Source: Macrocystis pyrifera (taxonomy: Eukaryota; Sar; Phaeophyceae; Laminariales; Laminariaceae). From it: DNA of 64,000 nt. A program made the translations under genes and the position numbers. How positions within the stretch are numbered: position 1 is the first letter of the stretch; the number at the start of each line of letters is the position of its first letter. The notes under the pieces are model-generated. The model was not told the origin of the DNA and made no database searches. It saw only the letters and a list, made by a program, of their open reading frames with translations. Positions 22,600-33,839 of the stretch are shown in pieces. Location: positions 12,289,547 to 12,353,546 of the forward strand of contig JASSKH010000020.1 of NCBI GenBank assembly GCA_031763025.1, written 5' to 3'.

Positions 22600-22834
22600 T
22601 GGTGCTTGCTGCTGGTGCTTGCTGTAAGCTTGCTGCACCAACGTAGTCGCCAGCGCTTCGTATTGTCGATTGAAATTGATCGACGACTGCCCAACTATTA
22701 AATTGATATTTGTTTCGTATCCATCAGCATACGGAACATATAGCACGGACGCCGAGCGTCTCGTCGTACGTACAAGCTGGGCCAGCCGAAAAATGGATGC
22801 ATCACCCAAACGAAGGTCGTATCTTGTGAACCAC
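22600..22834 (-). pseudogene. Exon-like block of an unknown gene
   Basis: On the minus strand an acceptor-like CTTCTTAGCAG (about 22835) precedes an open frame reading FTRYDLRLGDASIFRLAQLV, then a segment with YVPYADGYETNINLIVGQSS, and ending with a Gln/Ala tail just before a stop near 22591. Composition and the acceptor suggest a terminal exon. No upstream exon was located and no family is recognised. Confidence 0.35.
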
Positions 22835-22839
22835 TGCTA

Positions 22840-24017
22840 AGAAGGACTTGAAATTTGCAGTGCTTTCCCCGGGATTTGCCGTGCTGCTCAAAATTATTTT
22901 TTTGATGCGCCCCTTGGCAGTACTGTCGCACTAACACCCTCGATTTGCATGTCGGTACGCCCAGTCAATACGGGCATGCGCGGAGCCGCAGGCGGGCGTC
23001 AGCCTGCAGCGGCGAAGCCTCCCTTGTACATATTGATGACACACCGATTTCCACTCATCGTGACACTTTATATTTCCTTGGCATATTAAAGAACAAAGAC
23101 TCAATAAAAAACAGGAAATCTGGCTCAAGAAGGGTTTCTTCTTTTAGAATTGGTCATTTCGGTATAGTAACGAATTCCGAGAATAGTATTTTACCAGAAT
23201 CAACGTACAACAACAGCAGTGTAGGCAGCAGACGAGATAAGAAACAAGAAATCTGGTCCAAGCTGGATTTCTTACTTGAGGAGGGGGCGCGTAGTCCATT
23301 TTGTCCAGAAAAACGACTCCCGAATTTCTTTTTTCTTCTGTCATTCCCAGCCTCACTTTCTTAGTGCTCGTTTTCTTGATACCCTGGCTGTACTGCTGCT
23401 TGCTGCAAACCTAAAAAGGTACTACTGCTGTACATACACTTGGTAATTAATATCTCAACCAAGTAAATGGATGGTTTTCATAAGCACTACCTGATATTAT
23501 AGTCGTACACCAGGCAACAGGGTACCTGGTATACTGCTATAATGATGTTTGTTGCTGTGTCCCCTATCCCCCTGGGAGGCGTTCGGCTTTTATGGTTTTA
23601 TCGCATCCTCATCGTTTATCGAATTATCGCAACTATTATCGAAATGCCGAACTTTTTCGGTACGATAAAAAATCCAAGTGGAACGAGATATCGAAACTTC
23701 GATACGATATCCAATAACACTATTATTCGCCGTAGTACGTAGGTGTCGCCGACAAGTTCTATAAACGAAACCGGAAACTTTGGGACGTTGATAGCCGAAA
23801 CTGGTAACTGGTACCAGGTATCATACTGTTTGATAATGTACAATATCAAGATGTTGGAGACAAAACACTGACCCACACAGACCACGACTCTAAGGTACGA
23901 TATGATTGCGTCATGAATTCAGTTCGACCGCCCTATACACGTTGCTGCCCTGTGTTGTTGTCCGTGGTTATACAACGGGCTCAAAAAAAACAAACCGATA
24001 CACTTGGAGTGGAACAG
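22840..24017. other. Stretch with no supported gene
   Basis: It contains a GC-rich stem near 22982-23010 (GCCGCAGGC / GCCTGCAGCGGC), an ATCGA-rich low-complexity part at 23600-23740, and a cluster of the short motifs TACTGCTGTA (about 23430) and TACCTGGTA/TACCAGGTA (about 23531 and 23811). Confidence 0.45.
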
Positions 24018-24026
24018 TACCCCGAG

Positions 24027-24355
24027 AAAAAATGAGAAAGGTTGTCGTAGGGGCAACCTGGTGTTTGGGGGGTAACGGGTAGAAAAGATAAACCAGTGAA
24101 GGGATGAGACGGTTTCGGAGGGTTTCCCATATTATAACAAGGGATGTTGAGTACGGGGTAAGAATGAAAAATAATAGAAGTTCCGGGTGATTGATGAAAG
24201 ACCAACGCAGTTAAGACACGAGCAAGCAGCGGTAGAGCGGTGTGAAGCGGGGTCGTCGGTGCAGCGAGTATCCAGGATAGATAGCTAACGGGCAAGGCCC
24301 TGCACGAGCTGAGCTGAATAGAACCGGGCAGGGGACGTCAGGGAGTCGTCTAGTT
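24027..24355 (+). repeat. Left terminal direct repeat of the YR element
   Basis: It matches 38533-38859 at about nine positions in ten, from AAGGTTGTCGTAGGGGCAAC to GACGTCAGGGAGTCGTCTAG. A short echo of its end (GGTACGTCAAAGAGTCGTC) follows at about 24374. In Ngaro/PAT-type elements such repeats are the recombination sites (split direct repeats); the B-type partner repeats were not recognised here. Confidence 0.85.
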
Positions 24356-24422
24356 GTTTTTTTTTACAGGGCAAGGTACGTCAAAGAGTCGTCAAGTGGT
24401 CAGCAGTTGTTGAGCCTGTGCG

Positions 24423-25087
24423 TTGGAAGGGTCGACGAGCAGGATAGGGGGATCTCTTACCGCGATACAGCAGCAGGACGACGGCAATCTTGTGGGAGGC
24501 CCGGGCCCAAGGCGGGGGTCGACCCAAGGGAACGGGGAGGCCGGTAACCCGGAGGACGATCAGTCTTCAGCAGGAAGGTCGGGCAACAACGGCGACGGTA
24601 GGGTGCGAGCAAATACCCTGAGTAGCCGGGGTATGAATTGGAACGTGCACTTTCAGGGTAGCCAGACAGTACACCAAGGAGCTCACATGCAGTCGGGTAG
24701 GGGGGGTAGTGGGGGGTACACGTCGTAAGGTAGGGGGCGTGGGAACGGCTCGTATAGGAACCGCGAGCAGTCTAACTCCATGCAACATGCCCCATCGCAG
24801 CGCAACAACGATTGTTTCCTCGGGAACGAGTTTCAGGGCCCCCCATGGTCGGGTAGAGGGAGTTCGTATCAGCAGGAGACGGGGGGGAGGCGGACTAGCC
24901 ATGAGCTCGCGACCTTTAACGGGCCCTCACAGGCACCCTGGGGCCCGGGAGGCCCGCCGCCGCCGCCGCAGCAGCAGCAGCAGCAGGGGTGGGCACTGCA
25001 GCAGCCGCATAGCCGGGGCACACCACAGCAGCTACAGCAAGAGTGGGCACCACAGCAAGAAGGGGGAGGCATACAGGGGGAGGGGGG

Positions 25088-25125
<38 letters not shown>

Positions 25126-25494
25126 GGGCATCAGAGCAATGCGGCAGGGAAACCGCGGGGGGGGGGGAGGTAGGGGTGGGATAGGCTGGGGCGGGGGAGT
25201 ACCGAACCCGCGACAGCAGCAACAGCGGCCAAGCATGCAGCTACAGCAGCAGCAGCAGTCAGACCTGGGGGGGTTCGGAGATGTAAGCGAGTGGGAGATA
25301 CACGCGTCGGGGTCACGACAGCAGCAGGTGGGGGCACCCGAAGGACAGTGGGGGTGGGCGGGGGAGGCGACAAGTCCGTGGGCGAGGAGAGCACGGCGGT
25401 TGCACCGGCAGCCGCAGCACGAAGCAGCTCCGGCGTGGGGGGACGGCATCAGTTCATTGCTCAGCACCAGGCCGCAGTGGGGGGAGGGGGGAGC
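24423..25494 (+). pseudogene. Gag-like, Gln/Gly-rich part of the YR element (fossil), 5' portion
   Basis: Plus-strand frames are extremely rich in Gln, Gly, Arg and Ser, with CAG microsatellites giving Gln runs at about 24967-24986 and 25090-25120. This is the region between the left terminal repeat and RT, where Gag lies. No zinc knuckle is evident. It is interrupted at 25494 by the LTR element and resumes at 33840. All frames and the opposite strand are open because of composition, so the exact frame is uncertain. Broken. Confidence 0.4.
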
Positions 25495-26058
25495 TGTTAC
25501 AGCAGGGTACAGCTCTCAGACCGTAAAAAGGACATGCGCTCGTTAGATCTCTGAGGCCGGCTCACCTGTTGTTTGGGAGTTCGAGGAAAGTGCCTTCAAG
25601 CAGTAATGATCGGGTCACGCAGAACGTGGATCGATGCAATGCGGTAGATGCAAGCAGTCAGCGTGAACACTCAACGAAGCATCACAGACACGATGACGGG
25701 CACGACGGGCAAGGCAGGGCCCAAGGGGCTGGAGGTCGATAGGACAGGTATCACAGATCACTTGGCTTTGACTTTCTTTCTCCACTTGGTGGTGTTTTTG
25801 TAAACACCGTGTGGTCCCGGAACCTCGTTACTGGCTCTGTACCCGAGACCGAAGGCGTTCTCACACCGGAGATCCTCCCTGCCCCAATAAGATCCGCCCA
25901 GAGGATGCTAATCAAAGCTTTCTCTCTTCCTATCGAATAGACCCAACGCGTGACCCTGATCAGGACAGTGGTCTCGCGCCGTATTATCCTCCCCATAGCG
26001 CTGGTCACGACAGTCACAGCGCTAAGAACCTCCCTCTTTAGCGTCACCCGCTGTAACA
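25495..26058 (-). repeat. Left LTR of the nested element
   Basis: 564 bp, TGTTACAGC...GCTGTAACA, preceded by GAGC. About 98 per cent identical to the right LTR. Open frames in it are the same in both copies and are LTR shadows. Confidence 0.9.
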
Positions 26059-26234
26059 CCCCCCCTGCCCGACACATAACCATTGTCGGCACAAAGCCGG
26101 CGCCCCGGTGCTAGCCCGGCGACAGCGTGTGCGCTTTACTCCTCGGACGCCCCCCCCAGACCGGCGCATATGAGCGACGGTGCCCAGCGGGTATTACGAT
26201 CATGGACCGCTGCAGCGCCTGCGCCTTCCACCTC

Positions 26235-26700
26235 CGCACTTCGCCGTCGGCTCGATGTTGCAGCTCCTTTCCTTCCCTTAGTGCTGCCCTCAGATGGTGG
26301 TAAGAAGAGCGGCGGTCCTGACCTTCGTCCAGACGTTCTTCAGCGTTCCTCTTCCATCCATCGCCGTCGGCCCGATGTTGCAGCGCCCTTCCTTTCCGCG
26401 GTGTTGCCCTTGGACGGTGGTAAGAAGAACGGCGGTCCTGACCTTAGTCCAGATGTTCTTCAGCTTTCCTCTTCCATCCATCGCCGTCGGCCCGATGTTG
26501 CAGCGCCCTTCCTTTCCTCGGTGTTGCCGTTGGACGGTGGTAAGAAAAACGGTGGGCCTGACCTTCGTCCAGATGTTCTTCAGCCTTCCTCCCCCGTCTA
26601 TCGCCGTCGGCCCAATGTTGCAGCGTCTCTTGTTCCCGCAGTGCTGACTTTGGACGGTGTTGAGAAGTGCGGCGGGCCTGACCCTCGTACAGTCTTCACT
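26235..26700 (+). repeat. 120-bp tandem repeat, four units, open frame on both strands
   Basis: The period is exactly 120 bp (compare 26281, 26401, 26521 and 26641). A plus-strand 255-codon frame (26083-26850) passes through and encodes four 40-residue units with the core RRRPDVAAPFL..VLPLDGGK. A minus-strand frame (26718-26290) is open as well. Because the unit is a multiple of three, an open frame is expected once one copy is open. The function is unknown. Confidence 0.85.
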
Positions 26701-26849
26701 TGCAACTGCCAGCGCCACATCTGTCTAGCACGCTCGGAGCATGTACTCATCTGCGAAAAAACATGTTTTCTTCCTGGCTCATCTGCATCTGAGGTGGGGG
26801 TTCCTCTCGAAGGTCTACGTCTGCACTTTGACTATAACCTATACGTTTA

Positions 26850-29800
26850 AGCTTTTGGCTACACATGCATTCCACTGAAAGCTACCATCATCCTACCCCA
26901 CCACCTAACCTTTAACTGAGACTTCAGATATTTCTGGCAGTCCTTTGTCGTATGGCTATACGTGGCCACACTACCGAGACGCTGCGGTGGCTGTCCACTT
27001 TGCCCCTCTATATATATCTGCGGGCTTGACTTGTCATACCTGTTATAACGGTACGATAATCAGTATTCCAATATACTCACGTACTTGTTTGCATCGATGT
27101 GGCAAAACTTCACGTACCTTTGTCACGTTTCAGGGTGCGCAGTGGACAATGTCGATGCTTCCACCATTCACTTACCTTCGCCAGACGTTTCTCACCGTAC
27201 CTTCCTTCAACAAATGTTTCTACGTAAGTTAGAATCCATCTCCTACTCTGATGTTTGTCCAGATATCTCTAGTTTCTTGGTATGGATACCACGTTTTGAT
27301 ATATTGACAGAACAAAAGAAACAGCTAAGAGATCGAGGATTTCTTCGAAGCTCATCTTTGCCAGCTTCCACGCTAGTCCTTTGCAAGCTGTGTGTGATGC
27401 TTCGGTCGCGCGTATCACGCGTCTTATATTTTGTATAGGCCTTTTCGTTTGGTGATGATCTCAAACTTCTCTATATTGAGAGGAAGTATTCCTTGCGAAT
27501 GTGGAGGTCGTTTTATGAATACGTTCATCACGGGTTGTAGGAAGTTCATGAGTTATTTCTACTCCGGGCCAAAATTCTTATTCGCGTGACTTAAGTCGTT
27601 TCAAGGTACTGACGTTCACGCCACATCGACTTGCTGGCACTAGCCAAGGTGAATATTTGATTCCGATTTAAGTAGGCGTTTGAAGCTGCTGGCGTTTGCG
27701 CCACCTTTGTTCGAGTGACCTAGGTCGTTTCAAGGTACTCCACATCGACTTACTGGCGCTAGCCAAGGTAAATATTTGATTCCGAGTTAAAAAGTGTTTG
27801 AAGGTACTGACGTCTACGCCACCCCCCCAGCACGGACACTGTCCACTCGTGCAACTTGTTCGTGCTAAAATCAATCACGCGTCTTAAAACGGTATTCGTC
27901 CAGACCTACTTCCAAATCGTACCCCTCGTATAACGCTTTTTGTGGAAGTAGTTGCAGCAAGGTGGAGACAAACACCCCCCCAGAACAGAAACTGCCTACC
28001 ATCTACTGGCATTCCAATCACACCTGTCGATTCGTTCCTTCAACCCTCGACCAGTATGCTTGGAGTGAAAACTAGTATCCTGTTGGGTTGCGCAGATCAT
28101 ACCAAAGCTCGTCACGTTCCATCTCGGTTTAGCGTCTCACAAATGTGCACCTGTGCGTGGTGTGGCGACTTGCACATGCACTCGTTCCTTCCTACATGTG
28201 GGTATCCAAACGTTATGATACCTGGTATATGCCTTCTCATGTGCTTTCTGTGCGCGTGACGTCGAGTATCTGTATATAAACTGAATCTGTGTGAACAATC
28301 CCTACAGCCTAGGTGTTATCACGAAAACGTATATCAAAACACTGACGGTCTGTATCCCCCTGATGTTGGGTTAAGGAGCCTGGTCGGTCGTAATAGATGC
28401 TTGGCTGTGCCCAGCTATACCACTCTCTTAGCTGAGGTTTTGTGTCGACTTCCCTCTGATTCGACTGTCACTGTTATTGGGCCATCGTGGCGATCAAAGA
28501 TGGTCACCTGGAGAGCAGCAGTATGATCCCAACATGTTTCTCGGCATTCGGCGCCATGCAATTTAGTGTCCCTTCAAGCATTCCTCTCTGATCAGGCGGA
28601 TCATCCGCTACTCGGATACGGACAAATAAAACAGGGATGCGTGGTACGCTCAACACCTACACGCTCGCGTTCGCAAACTCCCGCACCGTTAGCGTTTTGT
28701 TTTTGACATTCAGGGAACCTCTAGTTTGGGCATTGGGTATGTGGCTTTCAGAACTGCCCTTCCATTGCGCGGACGAAACACTTGGAATTAGGGTAAAACT
28801 TAGGTACATGTACAGCAGTGCAGTACTCCAAACGCTAAGATGCCCAGTCGACATTGGGAACCGTGTCAGATACTTGAAACAGCGTCAAAATCGGTTGACT
28901 TTCTGTTCACCGCGTTAGTGAGTAAAGCAGCAAATAAGTGTGCGTCCTGGGTGGGGTTTTTCCTAGCGGAAAAGGTCAGGTTTATCTGCTCAGTTTGGTT
29001 GGCATAGTGTATCTCGAATCCACCGATTAGGATGCAGTATCAGTTCCGGGAGACCAGTCGCAATTCCTGCAGGCAAAGCACTCATGATAGGAGCCAACCA
29101 TCCGGGGTCCTTTCGGCACTCTATAACAAGCACCTGTTTTCACACCAACGTTTATATTCTTTCCCAAAGTTCTAGCCCGCTCAATGCTCTATGCTGGGTG
29201 TACATGCGACGCTCACACTCTGCTCTAGTTCATGCACAGACTATTCTTTCTTTGTCTTTTTGTTTTTAGCTCTATTAATAGGGTGTAAATGTAATAGCAT
29301 GGACACGTTCATGGTGTCATTCATTTGCAATTGATACGGGATGGTATACACCATATCGAATAGATCGTTAATACCGTTTCTCTCACCTACCGGTACGGCA
29401 CTATTTCGTACTTGTTTGTTTGCTCCAGTCGCGATGTATTTTAGTTTTACAGCCTGTTCTGTGACCACGGGTGGGATTTCAGGAGTTTGAGCTACTATTG
29501 TTATTGTGTGAGAACATCACACGAACTGCGTACTACAATAGTATGCATTTGACCACCCCACACTCTTGGAGTTACAGCGTTTTTACCTGCTGGCCAGATT
29601 CGTTCTCCGACAACCCAATCTTCAGATGATACTTACGCAAGGTCTGGACCTAACAACCGGTAAGTAGTGGTCGTGTATTCTTCAAACCAGACCGATCTTG
29701 AAACCCCTCTACGCCCACCGACCATGCAGTGTTTCTTCGTACTCGTTTGCTGATTTTTCACGCGAGGTACCTTATATTTTTTTTCGTACGTAGCTGTGTA

Positions 29801-30090
29801 TGTACGATACAGATATATCATTGATTTCCATCCCATTTGTTACCTTCGCCCTTTTTTTTCTATCCCTCCTACGTATATACATCCGGTGTCACACAGCAAG
29901 CTCTTTATTCCTCTCCCCGATGAGGTCTGTTCTTTGTGTTTTTATTGCGGAAATACTTCAGTTCTTCGTTGCGCCTACACTCGTTAGGCGATCTCAGCAG
30001 TTGATTCCACACCTTTTTTTGTATATATTGCGTAAATCCCCGCCTCATCCATCTTGAGATTCGAGCTCTATGGTTCAACGCTAAAAACAG
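26850..30090. other. Interior of the nested LTR element without recognisable coding
   Basis: No RT, integrase, protease or RNase H motif was found on either strand. There is a local duplication at about 27595-27665 and 27718-27800 (CGTTTCAAGGTACT..., CCACATCGACTT(A/G)CTGGC, CTAGCCAAGGT(A/G)AATATTTGATTCC). Confidence 0.5.
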
Positions 30091-30127
30091 AAGCGAGCAA
30101 TGAGTAAAGCGAGAAAGCAAGGGACAT

Positions 30128-30240
30128 GCCACCGTACCGGTGAATACCGGGTAAAGCAAGTGAATTGCCAACGTACCGGGTACGAGAATACCGTAACGGG
30201 TAGAACAAGTGAAATGCCAACGTACCGGGTACGAGAAAAC
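30128..30240 (+). repeat. Short tandem units around CGTACCGGGTACG
   Basis: AAGCAAGTGAATTGCCAACGT... and AACAAGTGAAATGCCAACGT... each lead into ACCGGGTACGAGAA. The same unit (CAAGTGAAGTGCCAGCG, ACCGGGTACGAA) occurs outside the element at 40556-40586. Confidence 0.7.
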
Positions 30241-30375
30241 CACAACACCAGCTATGTTGTGAACATATGAGTCGTTGTATAGTTCTCAGTTTCAACGTAG
30301 CTTTCATGCGGTGCTTACACCCGAATAAAGACTTGATTGCTGTACTGGACAGCTGACCGCTTTCACCGCAGTATT

Positions 30376-30655
30376 TCATGCCGGGAGGCAGCAGTGTTGA
30401 TACTTTGCTGCGGCAGTATGGGACACTATTTTAGGGCCCAGGATCGAGGGATATCTTGCCGTCCGACCGATAGTATCATGAACAGTTAATTTCTTTATAG
30501 TAGTATGAATACCATATAGAACGGCTTCACAACAGCAGTACTTTATGCCGAGAGGCAGTGGCGTTGATGCTTTGCTGCGGTAGTAAGGGACAACTATCGT
30601 AAGGCCCAAGGATCGGGGAGATCTTGCCGTACGACCAATAGTATTACCCATCTAT
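30376..30655 (+). repeat. Duplication, two units of about 170 bp
   Basis: Shared blocks are TTTCATGCCGGGAGGCAG / TTTATGCCGAGAGGCAG, GTTGATACTTTGCTGCGGCAG / GTTGATGCTTTGCTGCGG, and GATCTTGCCGT(C/A)CGACC.ATAGTAT. The units start near 30372 and 30541. Confidence 0.7.
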
Positions 30656-30747
30656 TCATATACATCCTCCAGGTTGTTGTCTTGAGTTTTTAGACCAGCG
30701 TCTTCTACCCAGCTTCACTCTGTCCACCGAGCTTCAAGTATGCCCCG

Positions 30748-30835
30748 TGTGAACATGGTGTATGTGTGTGTTCTTCACGTTAAACCGTTCTTCTACTCGT
30801 CGACATCCAGCAATAGTGTCCGTGCTGATTCTTCA
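30748..30835 (+). repeat. Dispersed short repeat, partner of 53290-53390
   Basis: Both copies contain GTGTGTTCTTCAC, then TTCTA(C/T)(T/C)CGTC, CATCCAGCA and AGTGTCC in the same order and spacing. Confidence 0.55.
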
Positions 30836-30944
30836 TCCTAGATATATACATACGGGTGTTGTGTAGTGCATCCAGCAGATACTGCTGTGTATGTGCTGTT
30901 TCAACGAGTCAACATGATAACTCGTCAAGATAGGAAGAGAGATA

Positions 30945-31250
30945 GGCTCAAGGGTCCCTCAGGATCTTGCCATATAATTTTAGTGTCATGTGTATATTGT
31001 ATACGTCCTCTATGTACGTTTGTGCAAAAAGCATACTGCGAGCCAAAGGGTCCCTCGGGATCGTGACGTACAGCAGTTTTAGTATTATGGACATATTGTA
31101 TACGTCTTCTATGTATGTATGTGTAAAAAGCGTGCTGCGAGCCACCTGCGAGCCAAAGGGTCCTTCGGGATCTTGCCGTACAGGTTTAGTACTATGGGTA
31201 TATTGTGTACGTCCTTTATGTACGTATGTGTAAAAAGCATACTGCGAACC
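30945..31250 (+). repeat. Tandem repeat, three units of about 100-120 bp
   Basis: Each unit has AAGGGTCC(C/T)TC.GGATC, then a TATTGT.TACGTC.T.TATGTA block, then GTGTAAAAAGC.T(A/G)CTGCGA. The units begin near 30950, 31037 and 31156. Located inside the nested LTR element. Confidence 0.8.
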
Positions 31251-31259
31251 ACCCCCCCC

Positions 31260-33270
31260 TGGACGCTTGTGGCTTAGTATCCACCAACCCCGTATATCGA
31301 TAAATCAACCTTGTTCGGGAAATAAATAAAATGAAAACTGCAAGTACAGCGTACAGCAGCAGTATGGTTCCTGTATTTTCTTCCAAATTACATGCACTAA
31401 GACTGATATTAATACCAATAGTGTACGGCAGTGCAGGTCGTCAGCACTCTTCTTTTCATCTTTTTGAGCATCGTGCGTAGTGTTTAGACTACTGATAGCA
31501 TTGTAGAGACGGAGATACGGCTCTTCTGTGCAATTCCGAGTTGAGGCGCCTTTGCTCCGGGCGGCGGTAGACAAGTTTTCGTGGCATGGTAGGCTCATCA
31601 GTAACTTCGTCCAGCTTCACACTTAGAACCATCTATGGGAGGCGCTCATCCCGCAATGATATTCAAAAGTACTCCCTACTACTGCTGTTTCGATACCAGC
31701 AGCGAGATATTCTTCAACACCAGTACATGTGATGTGACAACGAAAATACTGACGGTTGATCAGGTTGGGCTGACTATTTGAGTCGTACATATATTGACAG
31801 CCCACAGCAATACTTTCCATGGTAGTGTAAAATAATACAGCACATCAATCAATTTACTACTCGGATTCCATGCCTTTCCGAACACACCGGGCAGCTCGTC
31901 ACTGGTATGCGCCATGTCATGCTTGCTACCGGCATCTCATTGGGTCCATGTCCCTGGTCTTACATCGGTGGTCCAGCATATTACGGCATGAGCTGCGCGA
32001 GTTTTCTAGCTTTGGTGCGTGACTTGAAGTCTAAGTCAATCGACACAGCAGCTTTTACCCCCCCCGATTTTTTTGATTTATTTTATTTTTTGAGCTCGAG
32101 GAAAAACGTGCAGCAAGAATAATATAGCATTTTTCGACTGTGGGTACGACATCAGAAAAAGAGAAGGATCAGCACGGTTGTGTTTCACCCGCTCCATACC
32201 TGTTGGCCTGGCACTACTCAGGTTGGGCTGCATCGATACATCTAGCCCGAACCCTCCGGACACAGCAAGTCACACCTTCCTCCGTTGTGTGCAAGCTCAT
32301 CATCGTCCAGCTGAAACTATGCCACCCCGTATGACCCGTGCCCGCCTAGGGCTTGCGTAGCCGATCTTCATCTGCTCCAGTTTTTCTTGTCCTTTCCTCT
32401 TGTACTTGGCTTTCAGTCCTTCAGGTGTTGTACCTGATACTCGAGCGCAACGCTCGGTTGGTATACAACACAGAAAATGGTACGACCGGAGACATCGAAG
32501 AGGGTCAAACGTGCCTCGGACTTTCCATTTGGTGTGCATAATACGACGATTGATCTATTTCTACTGATGTAGTCTACAAGCATCGCGGCAAGAATACTAG
32601 TCACCAAAATATACGTGGTTTTCTTGAAAGTTCTATGTTTGCCAGCCGACAATGCACGGTGTTGTCCAGAGGTTCATGGTTCTATAGGGTTACGTACGCC
32701 CAAACGGCGTGAGGCTCAACGTTGTTAGTTTCCGGTATCACCTAACCAGGCAAACGGTACACGAGAGCATGCGTGCTTTAGTACGTACGGCACCTTTGGC
32801 TTGTATCGATACCTGTCGATTGCATTCGGTTTTGAAGACAATATGTGGTCACTAGCATGCAGTCATTTATTAACGAACATGCATGAGTGTGCGATCATGA
32901 ACAACGGGCGAACAGACGAGCACGAGCAACAGGCAAACGGAGCACGAGCAACGAGTATGCCTGCATGCCTTGACCAGATAAGTATCTTCAAAGCCTCACG
33001 AAACAAACAAGCAGAGCACCATTGTCAGCGTGAATACATAACAGCATATTGCACGTATCACCATCATACAAGGCAGGCAACAACGAAAACATGTGGATGT
33101 ATGCATATACTAAGTAACTGGTATGCAATGAAATAATTATGCAAGATCAAACGTGGGATTATACACAGAACACGATGACATTATTTCACAAGTTTGCAAT
33201 CGCTTCGATCTCTTGCACACGTTTGGCGAACACTCCGATCTTCTGCAATGCACTTCGATCTGCCTGGGTT
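31260..33270. other. Right interior of the nested LTR element
   Basis: No coding motif was seen. A 111-codon plus frame at 32801-33136 has no recognised features. Confidence 0.45.
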
Positions 33271-33275
33271 CATAA

Positions 33276-33839
33276 TGTTACAGCAGGGTACAGCTCTCAG
33301 ACCGTAAAAAGGACATGCGCTCGTTAGATCTCTGAGGCCGGCTCACCTGTTGTTTGGGAGTTCGAGGAAAGTGCCTTCAAGCAGTAGTGATCGGGTCACG
33401 CAGAACGTGGATCGATGCAATGCGGTAGATGCAAGCAGTCAGCGTGAACACTCAACGAAGCATCACAGACACGATGACGGGCACGACGGGCAAGGCAGGG
33501 CCCAAGGGGCTGGGGGTCGATAGGACAGGTATCACAGATCACTTGGCTTTGACTTTCTTTCTCCACTTGGTGGTGGTTTTGTAAACACCGTGTGGTCCCA
33601 GAACCTCGTTACTGGCTCTGTACCCGAGACCGAAGGCGTTCCCACACCGGGGATCCTCCCTGCCCCAATAAGATCCGCCCAGAGGATGCAAATCAAAGCT
33701 TGCCCTCTGCCTATCGAATAGACCCAACGCGTGACCCTGATCAGGACAGTGGTCTCGCGCCGTATTATCCTCCCCATAGCGCTGGTCACGACAGTCACAG
33801 CGCTAAGAACCTCCCTCCTTGGCGTCACCCGCTGTAACA
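33276..33839 (-). repeat. Right LTR of the nested element
   Basis: 564 bp, same length as the left LTR, followed by GAGC. Confidence 0.9.

Larger units (their letters stand above)
25495..33839 (-). mobile_element. LTR retroelement, 564-bp LTRs, apparently non-autonomous (fossil)
   Basis: Two 564-bp direct repeats (25495-26058 and 33276-33839) begin TGTTACAGC and end GCTGTAACA, a 9-bp inverted pair. They are flanked by the same tetramer GAGC (25491-25494 and 33840-33843). The repeats differ at about 12 positions, so insertion is recent, younger than the YR element it interrupts. The interior (7.2 kb) shows no gag-pol motifs; it holds tandem repeats and short frames, as in large retrotransposon derivatives that use another element's proteins. 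A GGGCAGGGGGGG purine tract next to the left LTR, read on the minus strand, suggests minus orientation; a primer-binding site was not recognised. Confidence 0.85.

Noticed and set aside
7247-23919. GCGTCATGAATTC shared near 7247 and 23907
   Set aside because: Only about 15 bp match with no extended similarity. Not enough to claim a transposon end.
24869-25467. Cys-rich and Pro-rich minus-strand ORFs
   Set aside because: The Cys and Ala runs are the reverse reading of CAG microsatellites that give Gln in the plus-strand Gag-like part.
25751-26092. 113-codon minus ORF repeated at 33532-33828
   Set aside because: It lies within the LTRs and is present twice only because the LTRs are duplicated. 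Not an independent gene.
30128-31250. CRISPR-like array from repeated units
   Set aside because: Units are long, diverged tandem copies without unique spacers, in a eukaryotic LTR element.
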